A stretch of 64,000 nucleotides of DNA from Rhodamnia argentea (taxonomy: Eukaryota; Streptophyta; Magnoliopsida; Myrtales; Myrtaceae): NCBI RefSeq assembly GCF_020921035.1, contig NC_063154.1, positions 26,731,948-26,795,947 of the forward strand. The letters run 5' to 3'. A program made the translations under genes and the position numbers. Of this stretch, positions 48,127-60,551 are shown one piece after another. The notes below the pieces were generated by a model, which was not told where the DNA came from, did no database searches, and was given only the letters and a program-made list of their open reading frames with translations. Position 1 is the stretch's first letter, and every line of letters begins with the position of its first letter.

Positions 48127-48275
48127 TTGCATTTGAAGAATGGTCGGCTCCATGGACCCACTCATCAAGTTAGTGAGGGAGTTTGGGGATTGAATTATGG
48201 ATGGGGCATGAAGGTGGTGGTGAAAGCTAGCCCCGGTTCATCCATAAATCATTAAACGGGTTTAGGCTTTTTTTG
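48127..48275. repeat. Dispersed repeat, first of a pair
   Basis: Matches 49998-50150 in the same orientation: 'TTTGAAGAATGG', 'CTCCATGGACC', 'GTCAAGTT'/'ATCAAGTT', 'GGTGGTGGTGAAAGCT'-like and a terminal T run. Family unknown. Confidence 0.65.
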
Positions 48276-49050
48276 TTGTTGTTTTTGTTAACTATAGACG
48301 AACGGTCTTAATAGGCTTGATGAAAGTCCAACTTACATTTCTCTCCTAATAAGAACAAATCCGTACTAATTGATCTTCTTTTGATCATTTTCCAAATTTA
48401 CACATCTTAGGCCTATAGATCTTTTAGCACTCTAAGAACCTTCATTATCTCTAACCTCTGAATGTAACAAAAAAAAGGGGCTTCACATATAATGACACTC
48501 CCAATGGAAATGAAGAAAGAAAACACAATGCATAAATTCATAAAAAAGACAGAAACATCATGGTCATGCGACAGCAAAATTATTGTAAAGATATCCACGA
48601 CTCCCCCTAAACGAAGGAAAAATCAGCAAAACTTTCATCCAATTGAATAGAACAACCGAATGAATATTACTGAGATAAAACTGGAGTTTCTTCTCGAATC
48701 AAAAGGCAAAACAAAGTGTTCAATTTGTATTTCCAAGAACCAAAAACTAGGGATTTGGAGAGACCTTGAGATTGATTTGAGAATGGTGCGCAGCTAAAGA
48801 AGATGGTGTTTTTTCTTCTATTTTTGTTCTCTGAGGGGCAAAAAAGGAAAAAGAAATCAGACGCAGACCTTTCAACGAGAACAAGCAATTCCGTTTCTAC
48901 GGGAAAAAACAAAGAGAAGTTAAGGCCATAACTTTGGAAAGAGAAGTAGTCGGCCTATGTATTCTCCAAAAATGAGTTGAAAAATGAGTTTATAACATAC
49001 CCACTGGAACCTATATGTTTCGTATGTACCCCGTTTCTTTTCATTTGCAT
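48276..49050. other. Intergenic, no identified gene
   Basis: AT-rich; minus-strand open frame 48912-48667 has no recognised domain. Confidence 0.4.
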
Positions 49051-49059
49051 GCTTTGCCT

Positions 49060-49560
49060 GTTCCATTATTCAATGGAACGAATTTCTCTGATTGGTGTGA
49101 ACAAGTCTAGTTTCATTTGGGCGTCCTAGATCTTGATTTAACACTTCAAGTGGAAGAATCGACTCCTATTACTTGCAAGAGTAGCGATAATGAAAGGTTT
49201 TTCCATAAAGCTTGGGACATATTGAACGGATTAATCCTAATGTCTATGCGAATGACAGTTGCAAATAACTTAAAGACTACTATTATCAAAACTAACAGTG
49301 CGAAGGAATTTCTGAAATATATGGAAAAACTTTCTCGAACTACAGAAAATTACTTGCTGGTACATAGATGAGCAGTTTGATCACCATGAAATATGATGAT
49401 TCACGTACCATGTATGAGCATATACTTGAGATGACGAACTTAGTAACAAAATTAAGGACATTGGGAATGAACGTGGATGAGTACTTTTTAGTATAGTTCA
49501 TACTTAATTCCTTATCTCATGAACATTATGGACCATTTTAGATGAATTATGAGACTAATT
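49060..49560 (+). mobile_element. Copia gag fragment
   Basis: Translates in broken frames to a Ty1/copia gag (DUF4219/UBN2-like): NGTNFSDWCEQV, then GVLDLDLTLQVEESTPIT, WDILNGLILMSMRMTVANNL and AKEFLKYMEKLSRTTENYLL; after a stop the pattern MHEHILEMTNL / LGMNVDE continues in shifted frames. No protease, integrase or LTR is attached. Confidence 0.7.
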
Positions 49561-49997
49561 CGAGTTTTTTTTTTTTGGGTAAGGTTCTATAATTCAAGTT
49601 TGTTTCTGCAATAATCAACTTTCTTCATTTTTGGACCAAAAAAAAAAAAAAAATTCTTCGTTTCTTCTATTTCTGCTAAAATGAGCATCGTACACAAATT
49701 TTGACACTTATGGTATTCTTTTGCCAATATTCGGCTCTTCATATTTTTCCCTTTATGCCGCACAATAATATCCGGCACTTTCCTCTTAAAAGCACCCCAC
49801 AAAAATAGACGTGTTTGAACATGGATATTATTATTCTGTAATTGTCCGATTGATTAGTGGTAGCCTAATCAAATGGGTGTGTCATATCGGGTCGAGTAAA
49901 AAATGGTTCTATCTAAATTAATCCATGTATATCCAATGCAAATTTAGCGACCCATACTCGTGTCCTACCCATAATCCATTTTTTAGTGGCTTTTCTC

Positions 49998-50150
49998 TTT
50001 AAATTGTTGTCTTTGAAGAATGGGCATCTCCATGGACCGACTCGTCAAGTTGATGAGGGAGTTTAGAGGTCGGATTATGGACGGGGGCGTAAAGGTGGTG
50101 GTAAAAGCTCGACGCGGCCCATCTATAATTCACTAAATGGCTTTAGAATT
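49998..50150. repeat. Dispersed repeat, second of a pair
   Basis: Counterpart of 48127-48275, more GC-rich at its centre ('GGACGGGGGCG' against 'GGATGGGGCATG'). Confidence 0.65.
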
Positions 50151-51649
50151 TTTTTTTTTTTTTAAGTATAGATTAGCATTCTTGGACTGTGTTTGGTCAT
50201 TCGGATTTCTAGTCAAAATATGACTGGATATGATAGAATTAGAAATCTTCCAGGAATTTTGGCATGTCCTATCGTATGTTTGGTGAATTGCGGATTTAAA
50301 GACGGATAATTTCATGTGTCATCTTATATATGGTTTGATAAAAATTGGATTACAATATAAAGGCCATAATAAAAAAAGAATGCCAGTTTTTCATGCCCTT
50401 GTTGCTGCCGTACCTTGCCGTCGCCCATGTTCAAGTCACGAAGGCTAGATCGCAGACGAGGCATAGGATCGAGACCCCAATCGCAGCTCCTGCTGCTTGG
50501 TCTTGAGATCGAGGGCTTTGAAAGAGAAGTGATTGAGAGCAAATCTGTGGATTTGGGGCTTAGTGGGGACGGTGGGATGGCGGGTGTGATTTGGCAGTGC
50601 CGTTGATGGGTTCGGATTTGCCGATCATGGTGAGAGACTGCAAGAGAGAGAGAGAGGGAGACGGGAGTGTGGATGGGATCAATTCTTCATCAGGATCGAA
50701 TTTTCTCGACAAAATTCAGGAAAGTTGGTGGCTTACTTTGGGGATTTAAGGGAGTGAGTGAGACGGTCCGAATGTTTATTTTGTTATTTTTTTCGTGGCC
50801 TTCCTTATTATTATTATTTTTTTAAATTTTGCACAAATTATACTAGCAAAAATAAGGGTGTGAACAACGAGGACACGATTGGATAGTGCTTATAGCCCTG
50901 GGGTCGTTTGACTGAAAAAAACACAAAGAAAGAAACCTCAATGTTCTGAACAATATCGGCGAAGAGCATCAAATACGGGGTTGAACCGGAAATCGATATG
51001 ACATTTTCAAATATACAGGCAAAAATTTATCAGCAATTTTCATTTTTCTCTTAATTTTGAGCACAAAAAAGATAGTGAAGCCACCATCCATGTGGATTTT
51101 CATAAGGTCAAAGTTGTCTTACAATTATCTATTGTCTCTCATATTCCCTGTATACATGTTTCGTTTCAAGCTTTTTGAGTTTCTTTATCTATTTAATTAT
51201 TGGACATGACATTGGCCAATGAATTAACAGTAAACCGGCTCATCATCATAAAAATGAATCTGAGAAGTGTTTGTAAGGATTGGGGGAGTTATTAAATCAA
51301 AAGGCATAAAAAGAGTCAAGGACAAACAAAGCAAAATGAAAAACAATAACGTCAAAAGAAAGATCATGATCTTAATTGGAAGAAAACGCAATCCAGAGGA
51401 TTACTTTAGCTTTGTTGTATCTTCTTGTTACAAACGTATTATTTCAATACCTATGTATATATTGGAAATTTTAATAGACATAAATGGGGAACAAAAAACA
51501 AAAAACGTGGGAAACGCTGGTACTAGAATAGAAAAGTCAAACGCAACATCATGATCACTATAAAAAAAATGCCATTCACAGGGATTCAATAAGCCAGTAT
51601 CTTGTTAAGATTTATAAAATCTTACAACAGAGAGTTCCTACTTACCTAT
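50151..51649. other. Intergenic, possible gene-end fragment
   Basis: About 50400-50760 has a GC-rich, 5'-end-like stretch on the minus strand with a (GA)n run at 50643-50658, but no recognised protein. The rest is AT-rich without supported features. Confidence 0.35.
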
Positions 51650-52300
51650 TGATGTGGCTAGTGATATCACTTAGATGGGGTGAATAGGTGATTATAAAGG
51701 GCTTCGGAATTTAAACAACAAGCTCATATTCAAGTTTTGAATTGAATCAAAGTCTGAACTAAATAAAGATCCGAATCAACTTCAAAATTTAACTATGCAC
51801 AACTTACTATCAAGAATAAAATAAACAAGCTAAGGGGTAGAGAAAATTGCACATGAGATGTATAGTGGTTCGGCTTAGATTAATCTTATATCTACTTCTT
51901 CACACCGATAACCGACTGGTTGGATTCCACTATACAATCGTTCGGACGTTACACTTGGTGTTGAGCCTTAAGTTGTGAGACTGCTTTGTCTTACACTCAA
52001 ATAAATATATCTAAAAGATTACAATGTATAGATCAAGAAGGAATATGTAATGTAGAAGTTTTCTTGCACTTTGAAATTTCAAATTCTGGACTCTTGTATT
52101 CTCTTCAACATTGAAGTTTCCTTTTATACTCCTCCACTTTCAATCTAGCCGTTGGAAGGTCTTTAGAGGATCACTCTCTAATCAACCCGTTGTACAAGAT
52201 TGCATAGACATGATTTCATAGCCGTTGAGAACAAGATTAGAATCTCTTGTTGATTCAGTCATTCATACAACTAAATCCGGGGTTTCTAAAAGTAGAATTG
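51650..52300. repeat. Probable LTR fragment
   Basis: Contains phrases I associate with plant Copia LTRs ('GATGGGGTGAATAGGTGATT', 'GTATAGTGGTTCGGC'). No internal domains or matching second LTR are seen, so classification is weak. Confidence 0.35.
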
Positions 52301-55107
52301 TGTTATAGGTTTAGTTTCAAGGCCTCCCTATCTGAGGTTGTTGTTGTCACGCCCCGATCCCCGGGCTTGCGACAACCCTACCAAAACGTCTCATGTCAAA
52401 AGGACGACGTCCCAAGCACGTCATCGACCCATAAATTTTATCTTATTATCAAGTGCATGCGGTATGTACAACTCCCGAACAAATACAGAAATCAATAGGA
52501 ATAGCAAAGTTGGGAAAATCACATTAGTCACAACAGACAATTTAGCAAAAGATTGTTATTTTCATTTATAGATACTTCCTAACCTTGGGGAGACTACGGT
52601 GTATGTACAGGCCCACTCTCTCTAGGGCGGCTCCACAAGACCATAAAAAAGATACGGGGTTGACATGGTTAATGCATATCTACATGAGTTTAACAACTCC
52701 AACTAAAGGGCCAGCATCGCTCTCTCCGAACTCCCACCAAAAGATCTCCAACAAAAAGTCCACCCTACGGCTCACACCCCGGGAAATAGTTAGGGTTTCT
52801 GGGTCCTCGTCCGGGTCATGATCGGGGTCCTTAACTTCCCCATCGGGGGTGTCTATATCCATTGGGGCCCCCCGCCTTCACCTTAGGGGCCGCAGTAGGA
52901 GGCCCATCAAACCCTCGGATGGGTCCACATAAGAGGTCACCGTGACGGATAAATCAGGCCTTGAAGATATGAGGAACCAAAAAGTCTAGTCCCTCATAGA
53001 CCCGGATGGTCGTCACATAGTGCTCCCATATACGGTATGATATGGGAATCTGATGCCGTATGACATCAAAAGACTATTCTACGGGTTCTCCGAATCTCAT
53101 CGGATGTATTGCTGGCATCACGGATCTGAAAATGTTCAACAATAAAAGGGTGAGATAAAATCTCGGTGAGTAACGTCAAAGTTCGAGCAAGACATTGACT
53201 CGCTTAAGACATCCTAAGCATGTAGTACAATATCGATGGTAAACTAATAGCGTGCGATTCTCGCTATGCTTTACCTATCACAAAGTCAGATTTAAAATCA
53301 ACAGTCCACCATCAAATACATGCAGGCTTACCCCGCCTTGGTCCACACATTAAACAATTCATATATAACATGCAATCAAATGCATATAACCAAGACACAT
53401 AATCAGAACACTTATTACAAGTTGCATGCACAATGCACTACATGTGTTCCAGTTATTAACGAATGTTCCCGGTCTCGATAAAACCAAGCTCTTCCGGCAA
53501 GACCAGGCACCGTTCCATTTCTTCGGCAACAAGAACTGACAAGCCATGTGGTTCCAAGTACCCTTGGTATGGACTAATAATCAGGCATTCCCGTAGGGAG
53601 CGTCGGTTTGTCACAAGCTGCGATTGACATCTAATAAGTAATGTGGTTCCAAATACCTTCGACACGAACATACCAAGCTCGAACCCTCGTACCTGGGGGT
53701 GTCGACTTCGTCCTCACGTACCCGAGGGGACGATATTTATCATGTGACCACACAAGCACGATAGACAAATAATCAATTTATATCTTTGCATTTAACCCAA
53801 TGAACATACACAAATAGTCATGCTCAAAACTTGGCTCAATGCCATTTTAATGCTTAAAACTCGGTTTACGCATTGCCATATGAACACATTTTATCCACCA
53901 AACTTTATATCTATAAATAGGGTGATTAGTCACATCGATCCGGGCACTCAATAGTCATCAAACAATCATCCAATAATTACACAATAATCATCCAATAATA
54001 ATTAATTATCTCGACTATAACTAATTAATATAATTATTAATTAATTACAATTGTAACTCTTTCCATTTATTTTAATTAATAAAACCCAGTTTAACTAATT
54101 AGTTGATCTTGTTTAACTAATCCGGGTTTCGATTATTATCACCACAATATTTAACTGTCCCGATTTCGGACAAATAATACAATTATAATTTAAATAAATA
54201 TATCCGGCACTTGTTAATTATTCTAATTGTAGTCAATTTCATTTACTCTAATTCTCAAACGCAGTGAATATCTTAATCAGAGTTTAGGGGTCGACTCACG
54301 ACTCCGGTGTTCGATATAGAGTCGGGTGCGACGATGATGAAAACGGGGACACGGGTTGAATTGGGCCTCGACTTACTGTTCGAGTCGGGTGAGGGTTGGC
54401 GGTTCGATTCGGGTCGGATCGGATCGATGGGACTCAACTCATCTCCAATTGGGTATTGTTCGGGTCGGGTTAGGAAGCTTCGGGCCGGGTCGGATTTTTG
54501 GGTCAGATCGGGGCATGGGTTGGGTTCAAATCCAACGGTCTCGGGTTAGTCGGCTTAGCGTCGGGTCGATACAACCCCGGGTTAGTACGACATTTGCTGG
54601 TTGGGCGGAACCACGGCGGCTTCGGAGGGTTATGGTGGCATCGGGACAACGAGCAGCGGCGTCGGGACTGCGGGGCTCACGGGAGCTAGTTGACAGTGGC
54701 CGGAATACGGCAGATAGAGGCGCGACGCGGCTGATGAGGGGAAAAAAGAGGGGGAGTCGGTGAGGTCATGGGTCTCGGGTTTTGAGGCGTTAACGACGGA
54801 TCGGGACTAGCAGCGGTCGAATCCGGGTCTGACAGAGTCGAGCGCGGCAGCGCAAACCGCGTTGGGCGCAAGGGTTGGAGATGGAGGTTGGCGCGGCAGT
54901 CGGGCGGTGGAAAGATAGAGGCGATGAAGGCGAGCGGCTCAATGGTGGCGTCGGACAAAGTGAGCAGGGGGGTTGGTAGTTGCAAAAAACAAAAGGAAAA
55001 GAACATGAAGGAAGAAGATGAAGCCGCACGGTGAGGGGGGTTCTAGTCGTGTAGAGAGAGAGAGAGAGAAAATAATTAAAAAAACAAACTTGGGGAAGGG
55101 ATTGGGG

Positions 55108-57942
55108 TAGACGTAGCCAAATGGAATCGTGGGCCTAGAACCGGCTCGTTGATTGGCCCGTTGATCGGGCCCACGGTTCCGACCTAGAATCGGAATCGGC
55201 CCTCGAGGGCCGGTTTCGACCCGTTTAATAATTGAAAAAAAAAAAAGAGGGTGGGGGCCCTGGCGTGGAAAGAGCCATTGCCATGCAACGGCCAATTTAG
55301 CCGTTGCAATGCTTAAAAAAATGATTTTTTTTTAAAGTTAAATAACCATTCCCTTCTCTATAAATACCTATCCTCCTCATTTCATTTTTCTCACAAATCC
55401 TTTCAACGATTCTTTCAATTTTCTCAAATTCTATCAATCTGCTCAATTCTCTCAATCAGATTCCGATCAATTCTCTCAAAAGTGGCAAGTGGAAGCAGAA
55501 ATACTGGAAAGGTCAAGATGGCGATGGGAGATTCCGAGTATCCTATTCCTGAATATGATCCTCGTGAGTATACATATTGGGAAGACAACGACGATACTAT
55601 CAACTTTGTTCCCATTTCGAACGCCGAGCACATCCTAAAACAAGAAAGTCTTCATCCTCCTATTGGTGTCGAAGAAACATCGATGGCAAATGAGCAAGAA
55701 TGGAAAGGCCGAAAGAGCACATCCGACTTGTGGCTGCACTTCGACAATGTATATGATGAAAGTGAAGGTAAGTATAATATAAATTGTAAATATTGTTCGC
55801 AAACATACAAATTTACGAAAGGAGACGGCTACGGAACATTCCGTCGACATCTAACGAAAAAACATCCAATGCAAATGGGGATCGACACTAGGTAACAACA
55901 AATTTCCGGGTATGCCAATCCTAATGTTAATCATTTATTCCATTATCTCGATGCACTTTATAAATAAACATTAGCTGAATATGTTGCCCTTGATCATGCT
56001 CCGTTTACTACTGGTGAAAATTTTAATTTGAAATATTTGATAAATATTGCGTTGGTTACGAAATCACCAACTATTCCGAAAACCACTCTTAAACACGAAC
56101 TTTTGCATTTATATATATATAAAAAAAAATCTTTGGCAAAATTTTTTGCGGAATTCAATGGATGTGTGCATTTAGGTAGCAATATTTGGAGTGACCCTTG
56201 GCAAATTTATTCTTATATGGGTGTCACGTGTCATTGGATAGGTGACGATTGGACCATTCAAAAAAGACTTATTCCATTTCGAGTTTTTGATGAAAAGCAT
56301 TCGGTTCATAATATTTATAAAATAATCAAACAAGTTTTAGAAGAATATAATTTGATAAATAAAGTATTTTCAATTGGTTTTGATAATGCCGTCGCAAATA
56401 CTGTTTCCTTTCCCGAATTAGAAAATATTAGTAAACCCTTTTTTGGCGGACAATTTTTTCACATTAGAAGTGCTTGCCATGTTTTAAATTTATGTGTACA
56501 ATATGGGTTACGAACTTTTGAGACTTCTCTTGCCCCAATAAAGTGTGCAATTAAATTTTTATGAAGTTGTGCCCATTTTTATGAAAGCATGGGGAAAATT
56601 TTATAAACAACATGGGAGAAGGGCAAAAAAGTTTTCAAAAGATATTCCGACTTATTGGAATTCTACATACGAGTTGCTTTGTCAAACTTTTGATTATAAA
56701 GATTTATTATGTATGTTTATTTTACAAAATATTCTCGAAATTACTTTACTTCCTCAACATTTGGATGTTTGCAAAAAAAATTTAGAATTTTTGAAAATTT
56801 TTAATGATGCTACTAATACTTTATCCGGTATTTATTATCCTGCTACGCATTTATTTTTAATAGAGTGTGTTAATATTGATGGTATTTTTAGTGAATATGG
56901 AAAATATATTGAATTAGCTTGGACTATTTTAGTAAAACGAGAAAAATGATTGCATTATTATTTCAAGATTCCTCTTGTCTATTTAGTTGGTATTGTTTTT
57001 TATCCACGTATTAAATTAGATAGTTTACTAGATTATCTGAATATGTATTGTTATGATTGTTTACATTTGGAAGATGTAATAAATATTTCAAATATATAAG
57101 GAGAGGGTAAAGAATCCATAGTAGTATTATATGGAGAATTTTGTAGTACATATAGTTTAAGTGATTGTAAATCTTTACAATCTCTTGTCTCACGAAACGA
57201 AGCTGGTGGTTCACTTAGTAGATGGTACAATATGCTCAAGAGTAGATAAAAAAAAATAAAATGGTAACATGTAGTATTTTTGAATTAGAAAAATATTTAA
57301 TCACCCAATTTGAGTTTCGTGATACCGAACACAGTATAGATTTCCAAATCCTGGAGTGATGGAAGAGCCACTCAATCGATTACCCAGTTCTCGCCCTCAT
57401 CGCTCGCAAGATATTAGCAACCCATTTTTCAATAGTTGCAGTTGAATAAGCATTTAGCGCTGGAGGATTAGTTTTGGACTCTCGCCATTCAAGATTAAAT
57501 CCGGAGTATATGGAAGTTCAAGCTTGTGTTGATGATTGGACAAATGCTAGATTTTGACACCAAGAGCTGGATTGAAAACACGAATTCTTTAGTGAGGATT
57601 GTGGAGATACCACCGCTACGGGTACCACAACAAGTAGCGATGATTGACGATGAGGTAAGTTAGGGTTATCAAAGGTAAAATAACCACAAGGGCTTTGATT
57701 CTCCTATCCCTAAGAAGATATGTATGCGCTTAATGATAATTCATTAAGTTCAAACCCATTCCTCTTTTTTTTTTTTTTCCAAATTTTATTATAATGTACA
57801 ATTTGATTATAATTTATAATTTATAATTGATTATTTATTATTTTATAAATTAAATTTAAAAAACGGAACCGGAATCGGCTCGGGCCTGGAACCACCGGTT
57901 CTTGAACCGGAATCGCCGGTTCGGCCGAACCGGCCATGTCTA
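55108..57942 (+). mobile_element. hAT transposon, 2.8 kb, nested
   Basis: Exact 8-bp target duplication GATTGGGG at 55100-55107 and 57943-57950. Tips TAGACGTAGCC and, reverse-complemented from the right, TAGACATGGCC, followed on both sides by sequence rich in CCGGTTC/GAACCGG words. It encodes a degraded hAT transposase (next entry). It inserted into the LTR at 52345-58332 and is therefore younger than that LTR. Confidence 0.88.
55482..57620 (+). pseudogene. hAT transposase pseudogene
   Basis: Plant hAT transposase in several frames. 55482-55895: N-terminus and BED zinc finger (LWLHFDNVY, CKYCSQ, then FRRHLTKKH). 56028-56564: catalytic core start (GSNIWSDPWQIYSYMGVTCH, VFSIGFDNAVAN, ACHVLNLCVQ). 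56545-56949: DIPTYWNSTYELL. About 57290-57570: C-terminal dimerisation region (PVLALIARKIL-like and FSIVAVE, SAGGLVLDSRHSRLNPEYME) in shifted frames. A stop ends the BED frame early, and stops or frameshifts separate every piece, so no active enzyme can be made from this copy. Confidence 0.85.
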
Positions 57943-58332
57943 GATTGGGGTGGCCGACGTGGGGAGTGACGCCCTGGGCCGCTGATTAAAAGAGTGGGGC
58001 CCACAATTTCAAAAAATTAAATTTTCTTGTCTTATATAAATAAAATCTAGGGGCAAAAATAGTAATTTGACAAATGGGTATCGAATGGTCTTTTGGCTCG
58101 ATCTAACGAGGGTAAAAATGATATTATGGCATTTAGGGTTCGGATAAGACTGAATTTGCGAGCGAAGGGTCTCGACACTACGAGTCCACGTTTGACTATT
58201 AAAACTTGACTGTTTCTGATAGACGTTCCGAAACAACCAATTATCGTCTCTTGAATCCTCAAAATCTAAATTTATTTTTCACGCTGAAATTCATAATTTT
58301 TCTTACAAACGTCCAAATTTCGGAACGTCACA

Positions 58333-58815
58333 ATTGTCGTCGGAGAAGTTATTTGTTGCGTTTACTATGGTTGCGAGGTAGCATACAGGTAACTCTTGAT
58401 CTTCGCTATGGCTTTGATGGGAGAATCCACAGATTTTTTTTTTCTGCAAATAGGAATTAAAGTAAGTTTCATCAAATAAAGAGAACTCATAATTGAGCAA
58501 TAAAAATCCCAAAACACATTTTTTCAGACCACTTGGTTCATTCAGATTTCTTCAAAAAGATGATCTGACGAAACTGAGCATTTGATGGGGAGCAGCAACT
58601 AGCATATCCTTATTCCATTGCCTCGAAGTTTTCCACTAGCATCCTTGTTACATAACCAAAAACCAACAGTAGTAGTATCATAGCCTCGTTCAGTTGATAC
58701 TGAGCATTCGCCCTACTTTATCCATTAATAAAATTACTCACCTAAATATCCAGTACCTAAATTATGTCTAATTTTACCTCATTAATCTTTCCAAGTTTGA
58801 TGGAAATAACTGTGA
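58333..58815. other. Intergenic, no gene seen
   Basis: Flank of the LTR and AT-rich sequence; nothing supported. Confidence 0.4.
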
Positions 58816-58819
58816 CTAT

Positions 58820-59345
58820 TAGTGCATTAAAATGGCTACTTTCCTGACAGCCCAAAATTTATAGGCATCGTGGAGAAATAATATACAGCTTCGACATATA
58901 GGTCAAGTGTTCCGACATAGCAACATACAATATGTCATCCAACAATTCTCCTAGAATCATTGGAGTGAAAACAACGAAAAAGGCCTCGACCACACTACAA
59001 GAAAAGTACGCACCGTTAGATTTCGAACTTTTTGAAAGGAATTTGAGAATGCTAAAATGAAAGACTATGGGACTTTCCAACAATATAGTGGAATAATAAA
59101 AAGAGCTAGTAATCAAATGGGCCTCTATGGAGATGATATCACCGATTGAAGGGTTGCTGAAAAATATTTCTGACACTCACTAGAAATACGATCCTATTGT
59201 CACCTCTATTAAAGAATCTAAGGATTTGAAAACCTTGTCAATGAGTGAATTAATTGGCTCTCTAGAAGTACATGAAAAAATAAAAAAGACTGATGGTACA
59301 AGATGAAATATTCAATTGAAAATGCCTTTCCATCTAAAATAAACA
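58820..59345 (+). mobile_element. Copia gag (UBN2) fragment
   Basis: Translating with frameshifts gives a typical gag C-terminal part: MGLYGDDIT-like, VAEKYF-like, then KYDPIVTSIKESKDLKTLSM and SELIGSLEVHEK. A long minus-strand open frame over the same bases is only its shadow. No LTR or pol is attached. Confidence 0.7.
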
Positions 59346-60551
59346 TACGGTTTCATAAATTTAAAATTGGTGGAAGTAGTTCATCAATAATAACATGATA
59401 ACATACCTTTCATAATCACTCAACTTTTAAGTAACAACCCAGCATCTTATGCATAAACTACCCAACCATGAACATGCGTCTAGCGTGTCGAGAGTGTCTT
59501 AACCTCGGAATAGTAAGGAATTGATCACTTAAACTGTTTTAGACATTTTGTAAAATATGAGAAAAAAACATGAGAATTATAATACTTTTGAATGGAAAAG
59601 GACAGTATTAATGCTAAAACTATTATACGGTGGTCACATTGATGGTAAAACTTTTCAAACAATCATTTAAATGTCAAAAATGTTGAAGTGCTCACATATT
59701 GTTGAGAAAACAGATGTGGTATTATTCTCACAATATAAATTGATAGGAGTCGTTTAAAATAGACATTTTTGAAAAGTTTTGGCATTAAAATGATCTTTCA
59801 TAAAGTTTTGACACTAAATCAATCCGTCGTATAATTGTGACACTAAACTTTAATTTGCAGATTCTTCTTGTGGTAAAACCCTTGCCATCCATCGATTTGG
59901 GCTTCTCCCTCTGTTATCTAAACAGAATAAACCAAAATACTACTAACAAAACGTCGTTTTTATTTGAAGGTATACGGCATTGATTTAGCCATAGCAGATG
60001 ACGCGTACGTCTGTCTTCTTGTCGGAAAAGCTACTTGATACTTTTGTCGCTCGAGCAAAACTTTGTGCTTTTTTGGGATCATTTGAAAAGTGGGTTTAGT
60101 TTGTCCTTTAAGCAAAAGTTCGTGATGTGTTTGGATCTTTGAAAATTGCTGTTATGTTTGTGTTGAGAGTACAAATTCAAGAACAGGAATAGATCTTATA
60201 GAGCAAGCAATTTTTTGTTCTCTCTTTTTAAGAAAAAGTGACTTTACAAAATGTTTACAATTCGTTCATCAGATGTATCATTTTTTTTTTTTTTGTATGC
60301 GCTAAAGGTGCCTAAGTGTTTCGAAGGCACCGAAAGACATAAAACACGATTAGCTAGGTCAATCCAAGAAGATTATGCTGGCGAGTAGAGAAGAATTAAG
60401 AAAGAGGAGGCACAACACAGTTAACTAGTTTAGGAACCACTTTTATAGTCAAATGCATCATATGCTTTTACATGACTTTTGGTTTATTCTTTAGCAGACT
60501 GAGCAAGATGCGTTATGCGAGCAACAAAGCAAACAGGAGCACAATATCTGA
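59346..60551. other. Intergenic downstream of CYP72A
   Basis: About 59590-59850 resembles the 18139-18582 element family ('AAAACTTTTCAAACAATCA', 'AAGTTTTGACACTAAA'). A T run lies at 60281-60294. No gene is supported; the bases just left of 60552 are probably the CYP72A 3' untranslated region. Confidence 0.45.

Larger units (their letters stand above)
52345..58332. mobile_element. LTR, probably solo, split by a hAT element
   Basis: Starts TGTCACGCCCCGATCC and ends GGAACGTCACA, the usual TG..CA ends; this start is typical of plant Ty3/gypsy LTRs. Flanks GTTGT (52340-52344) and ATTGT (58333-58337) agree in 4 of 5 bases. Without the hAT insertion (55108-57942) and its duplicated 8 bp the LTR is about 3.1 kb. 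'CTCGGTGAGTAA' near 53164 is another recurrent word in such LTRs. I see no gag-pol and no second LTR, hence solo. Orientation follows the ends only. Confidence 0.6.

Noticed and set aside
58859..59176. Minus-strand 105-codon open frame
   Set aside because: It is opposite the Copia gag fragment that reads on the plus strand.
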